A stretch of 11,880 nt of DNA from Erysipelotrichaceae bacterium (lineage in GTDB: Bacteria; Bacillota_I; Bacilli_A; Erysipelotrichales; Erysipelotrichaceae), in contig JAUNJW010000032.1 of the NCBI GenBank assembly GCA_030533035.1, forward strand, positions 1-11,880, read 5' to 3'. Below the pieces are notes generated by a model. It had not been told where the DNA came from. It searched no databases and worked only from the letters and a program-made list of their open reading frames with translations. The translations under genes and the position numbers were made by a program. Below are positions 1-6,500 of this stretch, piece by piece; positions within the stretch are counted from its first letter, which is position 1, and each line of letters opens with the position of its first letter.

Positions 1-2
1 TA

Positions 3-950
3 TTCTGCGAAGCGGATGAAGAACAGCTGAGCACGATGTCACAGGCATGTGTGAAACAGGCGTCTCCGTACAGTTCCGAAGTCTTCTACAATCAGCTGAT
101 GGATGTCTATAACCGCGTGATTGACGACTATGAAGACATGTATATGCTGACAAAGGCGAAGGCAAAGGCAAATACGATCCAGGTCACCCTCAGCCGCGGC
201 CTTGAAAAGGAAATCGTTCTCGATGTTTCCCTGGATGATTTCTATGAGTACGGCCTCAAGAAAGGCAGGGGCGTCTCCGTTTCAACCGTGGAGACACTGC
301 GGAAGAATGAAATTGAAAACAAAGCCTACCAGCGCTGCCTGAACAAGCTGGCGGTCCGCGACCGCAGCGTGAAGGAAATCGAGGAGTGGCTGCGCTTCAA
401 TACCGAATGCGACCAGGCCCAGATCCATACGATCATTGACCGCCTGTGCGACAGCGGATACCTCAATGACGAGACTTTCACCGAATCGGAAGTGCTTCGC
501 CTGAAAACAGCCCTGAACGGTGAAGAGAAAATCATCCATGAGCTTTCTGCCAAGGGCATCAGCGAGGAGGCTGTAAAGGACGTTTTAAGCCGCTATAAGG
601 ATGAAGAGGACAATGCCCGCATCCTGGCCCAGAAGCTTCTCAGATCGAAGCGGAACGCCTCCAGCCGCAGAACCATGGACGTGATCCGCACCAAGCTGGT
701 CCAGCATGGTTTCTCGGTGGATCTGGCCAACACCGTTATCAGCAAGCTTGACCTGAGCGCCGTGGCCCAGCGTGAGCCGGACAACCTCGGCCGGCAGATT
801 GAAAAGGCAAAGAGAAAATACAGCCGCAAATACAGCGGCACGGAACTCAGGGCGCGTATCTACAAGAGCTGTGTACAGCAGGGCTACAGCAGCTCCGACG
901 TCGTCCAGGTTCTGGATGGAATGGAGTGGTTTGAAGATGAAGAAAATTAA
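3..950 (+). CDS. recX: RecX-family RecA regulator, apparently fused to the C-terminal end of a glycosyltransferase (5' partial)
   Basis: RecX proteins bind the RecA filament and limit or tune its activity in recombination and the SOS response. Numbering from the ATG at base 36, residues from about 40 to 304 fit a whole RecX of about 265 residues, the usual Bacillus size, with its helical repeats: GYLNDETF (141-148), ELSAKGISEEAV (169-180) and LVQHGFSVDLA (221-231). The frame stays open to the window edge, and the first 35 or so residues (SSEVFYNQLMDVYNRVI) read like the last helix of a group-1 (GT4) glycosyltransferase. None of the ATGs at 36, 99, 139 or 145 has a good ribosome site, which favours one continuous fused protein over a separate recX start. 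It overlaps the next gene by 14 bases. The RecX assignment is strong; the glycosyltransferase part is inference, because the catalytic domain lies outside the window. Confidence 0.8.
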   Translation, partial: FCEADEEQLSTMSQACVKQASPYSSEVFYNQLMDVYNRVIDDYEDMYMLTKAKAKANTIQVTLSRGLEKEIVLDVSLDDFYEYGLKKGRGVSVSTVETLRKNEIENKAYQRCLNKLAVRDRSVKEIEEWLRFNTECDQAQIHTIIDRLCDSGYLNDETFTESEVLRLKTALNGEEKIIHELSAKGISEEAVKDVLSRYKDEEDNARILAQKLLRSKRNASSRRTMDVIRTKLVQHGFSVDLANTVISKLDLSAVAQREPDNLGRQIEKAKRKYSRKYSGTELRARIYKSCVQQGYSSSDVVQVLDGMEWFEDEEN

Positions 951-1878
951 AGACTTCGCGGAGAAGGAGAGACTGGAAATTCCGCTGCTTGTCAAGGAGT
1001 GCCGCAACGGCACCACCAACAAGGGCGCTCCCTATCTCTCACTGATTCTGCAGGACAGCTCCGGCACCATTGACGGCAAATTCTGGGACGTCAAACCGGA
1101 GGACACGGAAAAGATCGCGGTCGGCAGACTGGCGGTATTCTCCTTTGAGGTTCTCCTTTACAACCAGAATCTTCAGCTGCGCATCAACCGCGTCAGGGAA
1201 TGCGGTCCGGATGAAGTTTCCCTGGAAGAGTATGTAATCTCGTCCGCTGTCAGCGAACAGACAAGAAAAAATGAACTGGACCGCCTGGTCAGCTCAATCA
1301 AAAACCCTGTCTATCATAAGATTGTCGCGGCCATGCTGGAAAAGATCGGCCAGAAATACATGACATACCCGGCCGCCTCCAGAATCCACCACAGCTATCT
1401 GGGCGGACTCTCGGAGCACTCGCTCTCAATGGCCCGGCTGTGTGAAACGGTCTGCGAGCATTATCCCCAGCTTGACCGTGATCTGCTGATCTCGGCGGCG
1501 CTTCTGCATGACACCGGAAAAACCGCGGAAATGAGCGGCCCGGTCACCACCGAATACACGCTTGAAGGAAAACTGGAAGGCCATATCTCCATCGCCAACG
1601 GCTGGCTCAGCGAAGTCGTCGAAGAGCTCGGTCTGGGCGGATGCGAGGAGGAGATCCTGCTTCACCATATGATCCTGAGCCACCATGGCCATTATGAATA
1701 CGGTTCACCGGTGCTGCCGATGCTGCAGGAGGCGGAGGTCCTCTGCCTGATCGACAATCTCGACGCCAGGATGAACACCCTGAAAACAGCTCTTGAGGCC
1801 ACCCGACCGGGCGGCTGGACAAGCAAGCTGTTCGCGCTCGACAACAGACAGTTCTACCGTCCGAAGGGAAACCAGTAA
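937..1878 (+). CDS. yhaM: 3'-5' exoribonuclease YhaM (OB-fold plus HD domain)
   Basis: YhaM is a cytoplasmic, metal-dependent 3'-to-5' exonuclease that trims RNA and single-stranded DNA ends. The product is 313 residues, against about 314 in Bacillus. Residues 12-90 form the nucleic-acid-binding OB fold (APYLSLILQDSSGTIDGKFWD), and residues 145-290 the HD phosphohydrolase domain. Likely metal ligands are H161, the HD pair H191-D192 in LLHDTGK, H249/H250 and D273 in LIDNLDARMN. An in-frame ATG exists at 772, but it lies deep inside recX and its extra residues are unlike the family. The ATG at 937 gives the family N-terminus MKKIKDFAEKERLEIPLL and has GGAG at 923-926, ten bases ahead. The gene overlaps recX by 14 bases and is followed after 2 bases by murT, so the genes are probably co-transcribed and translationally coupled. 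Confidence 0.9.
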   Translation: MKKIKDFAEKERLEIPLLVKECRNGTTNKGAPYLSLILQDSSGTIDGKFWDVKPEDTEKIAVGRLAVFSFEVLLYNQNLQLRINRVRECGPDEVSLEEYVISSAVSEQTRKNELDRLVSSIKNPVYHKIVAAMLEKIGQKYMTYPAASRIHHSYLGGLSEHSLSMARLCETVCEHYPQLDRDLLISAALLHDTGKTAEMSGPVTTEYTLEGKLEGHISIANGWLSEVVEELGLGGCEEEILLHHMILSHHGHYEYGSPVLPMLQEAEVLCLIDNLDARMNTLKTALEATRPGGWTSKLFALDNRQFYRPKGNQ

Positions 1879-1880
1879 GC

Positions 1881-3194
1881 ATGGATATCAGACTGAAATT
1901 CGTTCAAACCGTCCAGGCAGTCCTCGCCAGAAGCGGACACGGCGGTTCGCTGCCGGGGACAATCGCCCTGAAGATGGATCCTCATTTTCTGGAAAAATTC
2001 CGGATGCCGCCGGTTGTTGTGCTGGTCACCGGCACCAACGGCAAGACAACGACCCAGAACCTGATCGCCGGCGCCCTGCGGGAAGCGGGTCTTAAAACCA
2101 TTAACAACCACCGCGGCGACAACCTGAATGTCGGCATCGCTTCGCTGCTCGCGGCCAACGCGGATTCAAATTTCAGAATCCAGGCTGACGCGGCTGTCGT
2201 CGAAGTCGATGAGCTGACTGTCTACCGCCAGTTCCACAACCTGAAGCCGAATGTCATGGTCGTCAACAATTTCTTCCGCGACCAGCTCGACCGGGCGGGT
2301 GAAATGGAGACGATTATCCGCAAGATCCAGGAAGTCACCGAAGACTTCGAAGGCGACCTGGTCCTCAACGGGGATGATCCCAATGTCTGCCGCATCGCCG
2401 ATACGGCGAAGAAGGCAAGAGTCCATTTCTTCTCGGTCGGCCGCCAGAAGGAAAGCCGCGGCGAAACCGACGAAGCCTCGGAAGGCAAGTTCTGCCCGCA
2501 CTGCGGCCGCAGGCTCAAATATGAATACTACCAGTATTCCCACATCGGCCGGTTCACCTGCGAATGCGGCTTCGGAAAGATCGAACCGGACGTCCTGGTG
2601 GATTCCATCGACTACCGTAACCAGACATTCACATGCGGCGGGAAAACATACCATTCCTTCCTGAACACGATCTACGCTGTCTACAACTGCGCGGCGGTTC
2701 TCTGTGTCATGAAGGTGCTCGGCCTCAATCCCGACAACGCCAATGAGATCTTCAAGACCCTTGTTCTCAAGGAGGGCAGGAATGAGGTCTTCCAGCTGAA
2801 CAAGCCGTGTGTCATCAACCTGATCAAAAACCCGACCGGTTCCAATGAGACGATGAAGTTCATCACCAGCCAGCCGGGCGACAAGAATCTCTGCATCCTG
2901 CTCAATGACAATGACCAGGACGGCCATGACGTCAGCTGGATCTGGGACGCCCATTTCGAAAGACTGAACGTGCCGGAAATCAAAACGATTGTCTGCTCGG
3001 GCTTACGCGCCTATGACATGGCGCTGCGGCTGAAATACGAAGGCCTTGAAGACAGGATTATTGTCATCGAGGATCCCCATGAGGCGGTGAAGTGGCTGAA
3101 GGAACAGGATCTCGAAAGCCATATCATGGCGACCTACACAGCCCTGCATTCCACCCGGGCGATCCTGAGAAAGGAGTCTGTCCATGGAGCTTAA
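1881..3194 (+). CDS. murT: Lipid II isoglutaminyl synthase, Mur-ligase-like subunit MurT
   Basis: MurT with GatD converts the alpha-carboxyl of the D-glutamate in lipid II to the amide (D-isoglutamine), using ATP and ammonia from glutamine; this acts at the cytoplasmic face of the membrane. The 437-residue product matches the usual length. The ATP-binding P-loop is GTNGKTTT (51-58), followed by Mur-ligase motifs NNHRGDN (75-81) and NNFFRDQLDR (129-138). A zinc ribbon typical of MurT is inserted in the central domain with C205, C208, C227 and C229. The C-terminal DUF1727-type domain carries NDQDGHDVSWIWD (344-356); D350 lies where the aspartate reported as part of the GatD catalytic triad (D349 in S. 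aureus) is expected. The start lies 2 bases after the yhaM stop, with purine-rich GAAGGGAAA ahead. The gene overlaps gatD by 11 bases. Confidence 0.94.
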   Translation: MDIRLKFVQTVQAVLARSGHGGSLPGTIALKMDPHFLEKFRMPPVVVLVTGTNGKTTTQNLIAGALREAGLKTINNHRGDNLNVGIASLLAANADSNFRIQADAAVVEVDELTVYRQFHNLKPNVMVVNNFFRDQLDRAGEMETIIRKIQEVTEDFEGDLVLNGDDPNVCRIADTAKKARVHFFSVGRQKESRGETDEASEGKFCPHCGRRLKYEYYQYSHIGRFTCECGFGKIEPDVLVDSIDYRNQTFTCGGKTYHSFLNTIYAVYNCAAVLCVMKVLGLNPDNANEIFKTLVLKEGRNEVFQLNKPCVINLIKNPTGSNETMKFITSQPGDKNLCILLNDNDQDGHDVSWIWDAHFERLNVPEIKTIVCSGLRAYDMALRLKYEGLEDRIIVIEDPHEAVKWLKEQDLESHIMATYTALHSTRAILRKESVHGA

Positions 3195-3915
3195 GATTCT
3201 CTGGATGTATCACGACCTGATGGACCTCTATGGCGACAAGGGCAACACCCAGGTGCTGAAAATCAGAGCCGAAAAAAGAGGAATCGATGTCACTGTCGAT
3301 ACCTGCACCATCGGTGAGAAAAAGGATATCTCCGCGTATGACCTGTTCTTCATGGGCGGCGGCGCCGACAATGAACAGGGACTGATCTACCAGGACCTGC
3401 TGTCAAGAAAAGATAACATCGCGAAGGCGATGGAAGAAAAGACGGCCTTCCTGCTGATCTGCGGCGGCTACCAGCTGTTCGGAAAGTATTACAAGGCCCA
3501 GGACGGCAATGTCATCGACGGCCTCGGCTTCTTTGACTACTATACCGAAGCATCTGACCGCGACCACCGCTGCATCGGCAATATCGCCCTGGAAACAGAG
3601 ATGGACGGGGAGACATTCAAAGCGGTCGGTTTTGAGAACCACGGCGGCCAGACGAAGAATGTGTCATCGCCGTTCGGACGGGTGCTCAGCGGCCACGGAA
3701 ACACCTTCAAAGGCGGTTTTGAAGGCTTTATGAACGATCAGGTTGCCGCGACCTACATGCACGGGCCGCTGCTGCCGAAGAATCCGAAGATCGCCGACAA
3801 AATCATCCTGCGCGCCCTGAAGAAGCGCTATGGCCACGTCGAGCTTGAACCGCTTGACGACACTCTGGAAAACAGCGCCCGGGATGTCATGCTGAAAAGG
3901 CTCGGCGTCCTGTAA
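3184..3915 (+). CDS. gatD: Lipid II isoglutaminyl synthase, glutamine amidotransferase subunit GatD
   Basis: GatD is a class I (CobB/CobQ-like) glutamine amidotransferase that hydrolyses glutamine and passes ammonia to MurT for lipid II amidation. In the 243-residue product the nucleophile elbow is LLICGGYQLFG with C93, and the catalytic histidine is H193 in TYMHGPLLPKNP. The family N-terminus (YHDLMDLYGDKGN, residues 9-21) and the oxyanion-type FMGGGADNEQ (56-65) are intact. The ATG sits inside the end of murT (11-base overlap), and AAGGAG lies eight bases before it, so the two subunits are likely made in equal amounts by coupled translation. It is the last gene of the plus-strand group, followed by a terminator ten bases after the stop. 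Confidence 0.94.
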   Translation: MELKILWMYHDLMDLYGDKGNTQVLKIRAEKRGIDVTVDTCTIGEKKDISAYDLFFMGGGADNEQGLIYQDLLSRKDNIAKAMEEKTAFLLICGGYQLFGKYYKAQDGNVIDGLGFFDYYTEASDRDHRCIGNIALETEMDGETFKAVGFENHGGQTKNVSSPFGRVLSGHGNTFKGGFEGFMNDQVAATYMHGPLLPKNPKIADKIILRALKKRYGHVELEPLDDTLENSARDVMLKRLGVL

Positions 3916-3924
3916 AACAAAATG

Positions 3925-3964
3925 AACCGGAGAAGAGGGGATAAATCCTTCGTCTCCGGTTTTT
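3925..3964 (+). terminator. Intrinsic terminator of the recX-yhaM-murT-gatD group
   Basis: AACCGGAGA at 3925-3933 pairs perfectly with TCTCCGGTT at 3953-3961, and TTTT continues to 3964. Inside the hairpin, AGGGG and TCCTT can extend the pairing. It begins ten bases after the gatD stop and faces the minus-strand terminator, forming a back-to-back pair between convergent genes. Confidence 0.88.
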
Positions 3965-3973
3965 AAGTGATTC

Positions 3974-4005
3974 AAAAAACACACAGCTTTTTACGGCTGT
4001 GTGTT
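3974..4005 (-). terminator. Intrinsic terminator of the minus-strand foldase genes
   Basis: Read on the minus strand, AACACACAGC (4005-3996) pairs with GCTGTGTGTT (3987-3978) around an eight-base loop and runs into a T tract (complement of the six A at 3974-3979). It starts six bases after the stop codon of the lipoprotein gene. Confidence 0.88.
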
Positions 4006-4011
4006 CAATGT

Positions 4012-4929
4012 TTATTCTCCTGTTGTTTCGGCTGTTGTTTCAGGTTCTTCTGTTTCGGCAGGAAGATTCTGGACCAGGTTGTCAGGATAGTCGGCGGCGA
4101 CTGCATCGTAGATTGTCTTGTCATAGATGTGGAAGCCGTACTTCTTGAACCAGTAGGTTGTGGAATCGTTCTGCACGTTTGTCAGGGCAGCGAGTGTTTC
4201 GACTGCTTCGTCGCGGAAGTTTTCCGGATCGCTGTCATCAACTCTGAGAACAACATAGCTGGAGGAATCGGAAGCCGGAACCATTGTCCAGCCGTCATCC
4301 GGTTTGCTTGAATTCAGGACTGTTCTGACTGTGCTGTCGATGTCTGTGGATTCAAGTGTGTAGATGGAAGATGTGCCGGTGCTTGTGGAGTTGTGGTCCT
4401 TGGCAGCCGTGGCAGCGTCCTTGGAGCCGTCCTTCAGTTCACTCAGAGCGGCATTGGCGTCATCCTCGCTGGAGAAATTGAGGATTGTGGCCTTGCGCGG
4501 GGAATACATCGAGATAATCTTGGCGAAGTTTTCCTCGACATATTTGGAGGAAAGCTTTTCCGCCTGCAGGGAAGGGATGAGGTAATCATTCAGATATTCT
4601 TCATCGGTCATTCCCATCTGTTCGAGATATGTTGTGAATGTGTCACCGTAATATGTCTTGTAGCTGTCCATTGTGCTCTGGGCGCTTTCCTTCATTTCAT
4701 CGGTGACTTCGATTTCAGCTCTTGCGATCACGCGGTTGGCGTTGTTGACAGCGGTCACGGCGCCGGAGCTGGCGTTCATCATGGCGTAGATGTCACCCTT
4801 GGTGACTGTCTTTGAACCGACTGAGAAGACAGCGGATGCGCTGTCAGGCAGCTTCGCTGTGGCGTCTGTGCATCCGGCCAGGACACTGAGTGCCATCGCT
4901 GCTGCGAATACTTTAACAATCTTCTTCAT
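4012..4929 (-). CDS. PrsA-like extracytoplasmic foldase lipoprotein
   Basis: The 305-residue product begins with a lipoprotein signal peptide: KK at 2-3, a hydrophobic stretch at 7-16 and the lipobox LAGC with the lipidated Cys at 20. It should therefore be tethered to the outer face of the membrane. Residues 30-140 resemble the helical SurA/PrsA N-terminal chaperone part (KTVTKGDIYAMM, YLEQMGMTDEEYLNDYLIPS). Residues 145-232 sit where PrsA has its parvulin domain, but the match is weak: RKATILNF replaces the usual ASHILVK and SSYVVLRV replaces GYHII. The tail is rich in Glu and Thr. A chaperone role for exported proteins is inferred; prolyl isomerase activity looks doubtful. AAGGAGG (complement of 4936-4942) precedes the ATG by six bases and overlaps the stop of the upstream gene, so the two are coupled. 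A general SurA-N lipoprotein is the alternative reading. Confidence 0.72.
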   Translation of the reverse strand: MKKIVKVFAAAMALSVLAGCTDATAKLPDSASAVFSVGSKTVTKGDIYAMMNASSGAVTAVNNANRVIARAEIEVTDEMKESAQSTMDSYKTYYGDTFTTYLEQMGMTDEEYLNDYLIPSLQAEKLSSKYVEENFAKIISMYSPRKATILNFSSEDDANAALSELKDGSKDAATAAKDHNSTSTGTSSIYTLESTDIDSTVRTVLNSSKPDDGWTMVPASDSSSYVVLRVDDSDPENFRDEAVETLAALTNVQNDSTTYWFKKYGFHIYDKTIYDAVAADYPDNLVQNLPAETEEPETTAETTGE

Positions 4930-4935
4930 GCTCAG

Positions 4936-4942
4936 CCTCCTT
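4936..4942 (-). promoter_or_regulatory. Strong ribosome binding site overlapping the upstream stop codon
   Basis: On the minus strand AAGGAGG lies six bases ahead of the lipoprotein ATG, and its first bases are part of the TAA stop (4943-4941) of the preceding gene. Ribosomes ending there are already on the next start site, which suggests coupled translation of the two foldase-like proteins. Confidence 0.7.
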
Positions 4943-6026
4943 AATTGCCGCCTTCAGCACCTTCTTCAGTGCTTTCGGATCCTTCTTCCGAAGCAGCTGT
5001 CTCTTCAGGGGAAGGGGAAGCTGTTTCTTCGGGAGCGGCTGTTTCTTCAGGTTCAGCGGAAGCTTCAGTGATGCCGAGGGCATCCTTGATTTCCTTTTCA
5101 AGATCAGCGTTGTTCTTGAAGTCAACACCCAGTTCCTGAGCCTTTGCCCAGATGGCGTTGTTTTCAAGGGATGTGTCGTAGGACTGGACCAGCTGCAGAT
5201 AAGGATCTACATCTGTGTTGTTTGCCTCGAGTGTTTCTGCTGTGGCTGCTGTGCACATGATGCGGAAGTAGCCGAAGTTTTCAGAACGGACCCAGTCGCT
5301 TGTTTCGCCTTCCTTAAGGGCCAGCGCAGCTTCAAGGAACGCAGCGTCCAGGTTGGAAGCGTTCTTGTCGATGACGCCGAGAACGCCGCCGGTGGATGCA
5401 GTGGAGTCATCCTCGGAGTGGGCGATCGCCGCATCAGCGAATGTGCCGGAAGCCAGGGCGTCGTCAACAGCCTTCATTCTGGCTGCCTCGTCCTCGGTCG
5501 GCTCAGCAGTTACGTTGTCGGAATCCGTGAACTTGACAAGGATGTAGGAGATCTGTCTGATTCTCAGATCATCGAAATGCGCCTTGGCATATTCAGCGGA
5601 CACCATGTCCAGCTTCTGGACGGTGATGAGGTATTCTTCAAGATCTGTATATCCGGTTTCAGCCAGGGCGGAATCCAGATATGTCTGGTAGTCGCTTCCG
5701 TAGGAATTCTGGAAGTTCGCGATGACCTGCTTAGCCTGGGCGGCCGCAGTGTCCTTGATTTCATTTGTTGTTTCGATGCCTGCATCCGCGACGGCTCTCT
5801 GGAACAGTGTCAGGACAGCGTCCTTGCCGCCTGTCTTGTAGAGATCGTCATAGAACATGGATGCGGTGACATCCTCGCCGTTGATTTCGTAAACGACATC
5901 TTCGCCGTTAACATTCTTTCCTTTGAGTTTTCCTTTGTTCGTGTCATAGATATAGAATATGCTGATCCCTGCGAAAATCAGGGCAACCAGCAGCACGAAC
6001 CAGTTCTTTTTCAAGAAATTGCCCAT
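4941..6026 (-). CDS. Membrane-anchored parvulin-like (PpiC/PrsA family) protein with acidic tail
   Basis: The 361-residue product has an N-terminal anchor: KK at 6-7, then a hydrophobic helix at 9-27 with no signal peptidase or lipobox site, so it should stay in the membrane with the bulk outside. Residues 45-155 are a SurA/PrsA-like helical chaperone region. Residues 157-260 follow the parvulin plan: RQISYILVKF, FADAAIAHSEDDS, GGVLGVID, AAFLEAALALKEGETSDWV, FGYFRI. The two usual histidines are gone (Y161 where ASHILVK has His, F254 where GYH has His), so it may be a chaperone without isomerase activity. Residues 323-361 are a low-complexity Glu/Ala/Ser/Pro tail. The start has AGGAGG (complement of 6031-6036) four bases ahead and a clear promoter upstream. 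It is probably co-transcribed with the downstream lipoprotein gene 11 bases away. Confidence 0.78.
   Translation of the reverse strand: MGNFLKKNWFVLLVALIFAGISIFYIYDTNKGKLKGKNVNGEDVVYEINGEDVTASMFYDDLYKTGGKDAVLTLFQRAVADAGIETTNEIKDTAAAQAKQVIANFQNSYGSDYQTYLDSALAETGYTDLEEYLITVQKLDMVSAEYAKAHFDDLRIRQISYILVKFTDSDNVTAEPTEDEAARMKAVDDALASGTFADAAIAHSEDDSTASTGGVLGVIDKNASNLDAAFLEAALALKEGETSDWVRSENFGYFRIMCTAATAETLEANNTDVDPYLQLVQSYDTSLENNAIWAKAQELGVDFKNNADLEKEIKDALGITEASAEPEETAAPEETASPSPEETAASEEGSESTEEGAEGGN
4944..5060 (-). repeat. Imperfect coding repeats of the acidic EETA-type tail
   Basis: The last 39 codons of the parvulin-like gene encode a run in which EETA or EETAA recurs at about 10-residue spacing (residues 327-346), followed by more Ser/Glu/Gly residues. 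On the plus strand this appears as repeated GTTTCTTC-type words. It is a disordered, acidic, possibly wall-spanning linker, not a separate element. Confidence 0.55.
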
Positions 6027-6036
6027 ATTGCCTCCT

Positions 6037-6067
6037 AAAAAAACGCATCCACTATTATAGGATACGT
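6037..6067 (-). terminator. Terminator-like hairpin with a promoter -10 box in its loop
   Basis: On the minus strand ACGTATCC (6067-6060) pairs with GGATGCGT (6050-6043), including one G-U pair, around a nine-base loop. Seven T follow (complement of 6037-6043). On the plus strand the G-U position becomes a C-A mismatch, so the structure suits minus-strand RNA. It would end transcripts arriving from the small gene at 6119-6358. The TATAAT of the next promoter lies in the loop. Confidence 0.55.
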
Positions 6068-6082
6068 CTTTTTATTTTGCAA
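6054..6082 (-). promoter_or_regulatory. Sigma-A-type promoter of the foldase genes
   Basis: On the minus strand TTGCAA (6082-6077) and a perfect TATAAT (6059-6054) are separated by exactly 17 bases. The predicted start of transcription, near 6047, is about 20 bases before the ATG at 6026, leaving a short leader that contains little more than the AGGAGG ribosome site. Confidence 0.8.
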
Positions 6083-6118
6083 TTTGTCTGTAGCTGAATT
6101 CTTTCTGAATCCTTAAGA

Positions 6119-6358
6119 TCATCTTTCAAGGTAGATGCTGTCCTCTTCATTCATGATTTTAAAGCGGGATGGGCTGATCCTGCATTCTGAATATAACCAG
6201 GCCTTGATTTCCTCCTCTTTCAGCTCTGTCGTGCCTTCATAGATCCGGTTGGAGCGTCTGGACCAGCGGCCGATCTTCGAAAGCGCGCCGAAAGGAATGT
6301 CGGCAATGTCAACTTCCTGGCTGAAGCAGAGATAGTAATGATTCATCTTTTTTGCCAT
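6119..6358 (-). CDS. Small hypothetical protein, 79 residues
   Basis: I do not recognise this protein. It reads MAKKMNHYYLCFSQEVDIAD at the start, then a basic stretch (KIGRWSRRSNRIY), an acidic helix-prone part (ELKEEEIKAWL) and a charged end. There is no signal peptide or membrane segment, so it should be cytoplasmic. The frame can begin ten codons earlier (ATG at 6388, 89 residues), but the ATG at 6358 has GGGGA seven bases ahead while the earlier one has no clear ribosome site, so I prefer the shorter form. Frame integrity, a usable start site and its place between two promoters support a real gene, but its coding status has no family evidence. It is divergent from the suf operon and upstream of the foldase genes on the same strand, separated from them by a hairpin. 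Confidence 0.6.
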   Translation of the reverse strand: MAKKMNHYYLCFSQEVDIADIPFGALSKIGRWSRRSNRIYEGTTELKEEEIKAWLYSECRISPSRFKIMNEEDSIYLER

Positions 6359-6444
6359 GATGTTTTCCCCGTCTTCATCGTAGCACATCTGCCGTGTTCC
6401 ATTAATAAGGAAATACTATATATATCAGCATTAGAGATAGTAAT

Positions 6445-6475
6445 TTAACAACATTTTCATCAATGATGGTATAAT
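6445..6475 (+). promoter_or_regulatory. Extended -10 promoter of the suf operon
   Basis: TGG-TATAAT at 6467-6475 is a consensus extended -10 element. The nearest -35-like word is TTAACA (6445-6450), 19 bases upstream, a slightly long spacing that the extended -10 can compensate. Transcription would start near 6482, giving a leader of about 20 bases before sufC. I see no clear inverted repeat that would mark an Fe-S-responsive operator, and no regulator gene such as iscR or sufR next to it. Confidence 0.72.
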
Positions 6476-6500
6476 CCATCGGGAACGGAAGGTGACTACA

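Noticed and set aside
772..936. An earlier in-frame ATG for yhaM that would add 55 residues
   Set aside because: The added part is an Arg/Ser/Ala/Thr-rich shadow of recX in another frame, and the start at 937 gives the exact family length and N-terminus.
2166..2954. A 262-codon open frame on the minus strand
   Set aside because: It is the antisense shadow of murT, with no ribosome site and no recognisable protein.
3916..4011. Possible small RNA or attachment site between the convergent genes
   Set aside because: The two hairpins with T tracts on opposite strands fully explain the stretch as back-to-back terminators.
3967..4311. A 114-codon plus-strand frame rich in Cys and Phe
   Set aside because: It begins inside the minus-strand terminator and runs opposite the lipoprotein gene, so it is a shadow.
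5418..6038. A 206-codon plus-strand frame
   Set aside because: It is opposite the parvulin-like gene, which has a promoter, ribosome site and domain evidence.
6413..6443. A minus-strand promoter for the small gene (TATAGT with TTACTA-like -35)
   Set aside because: The region is AT-rich and several -10-like words overlap, but none has a convincing -35 box at the right distance. A promoter is likely here but I cannot place it.
6389..6491. Riboswitch or Fe-S-responsive leader before sufC
   Set aside because: The predicted leader is only about 20 bases and no structured or palindromic element is visible in it.
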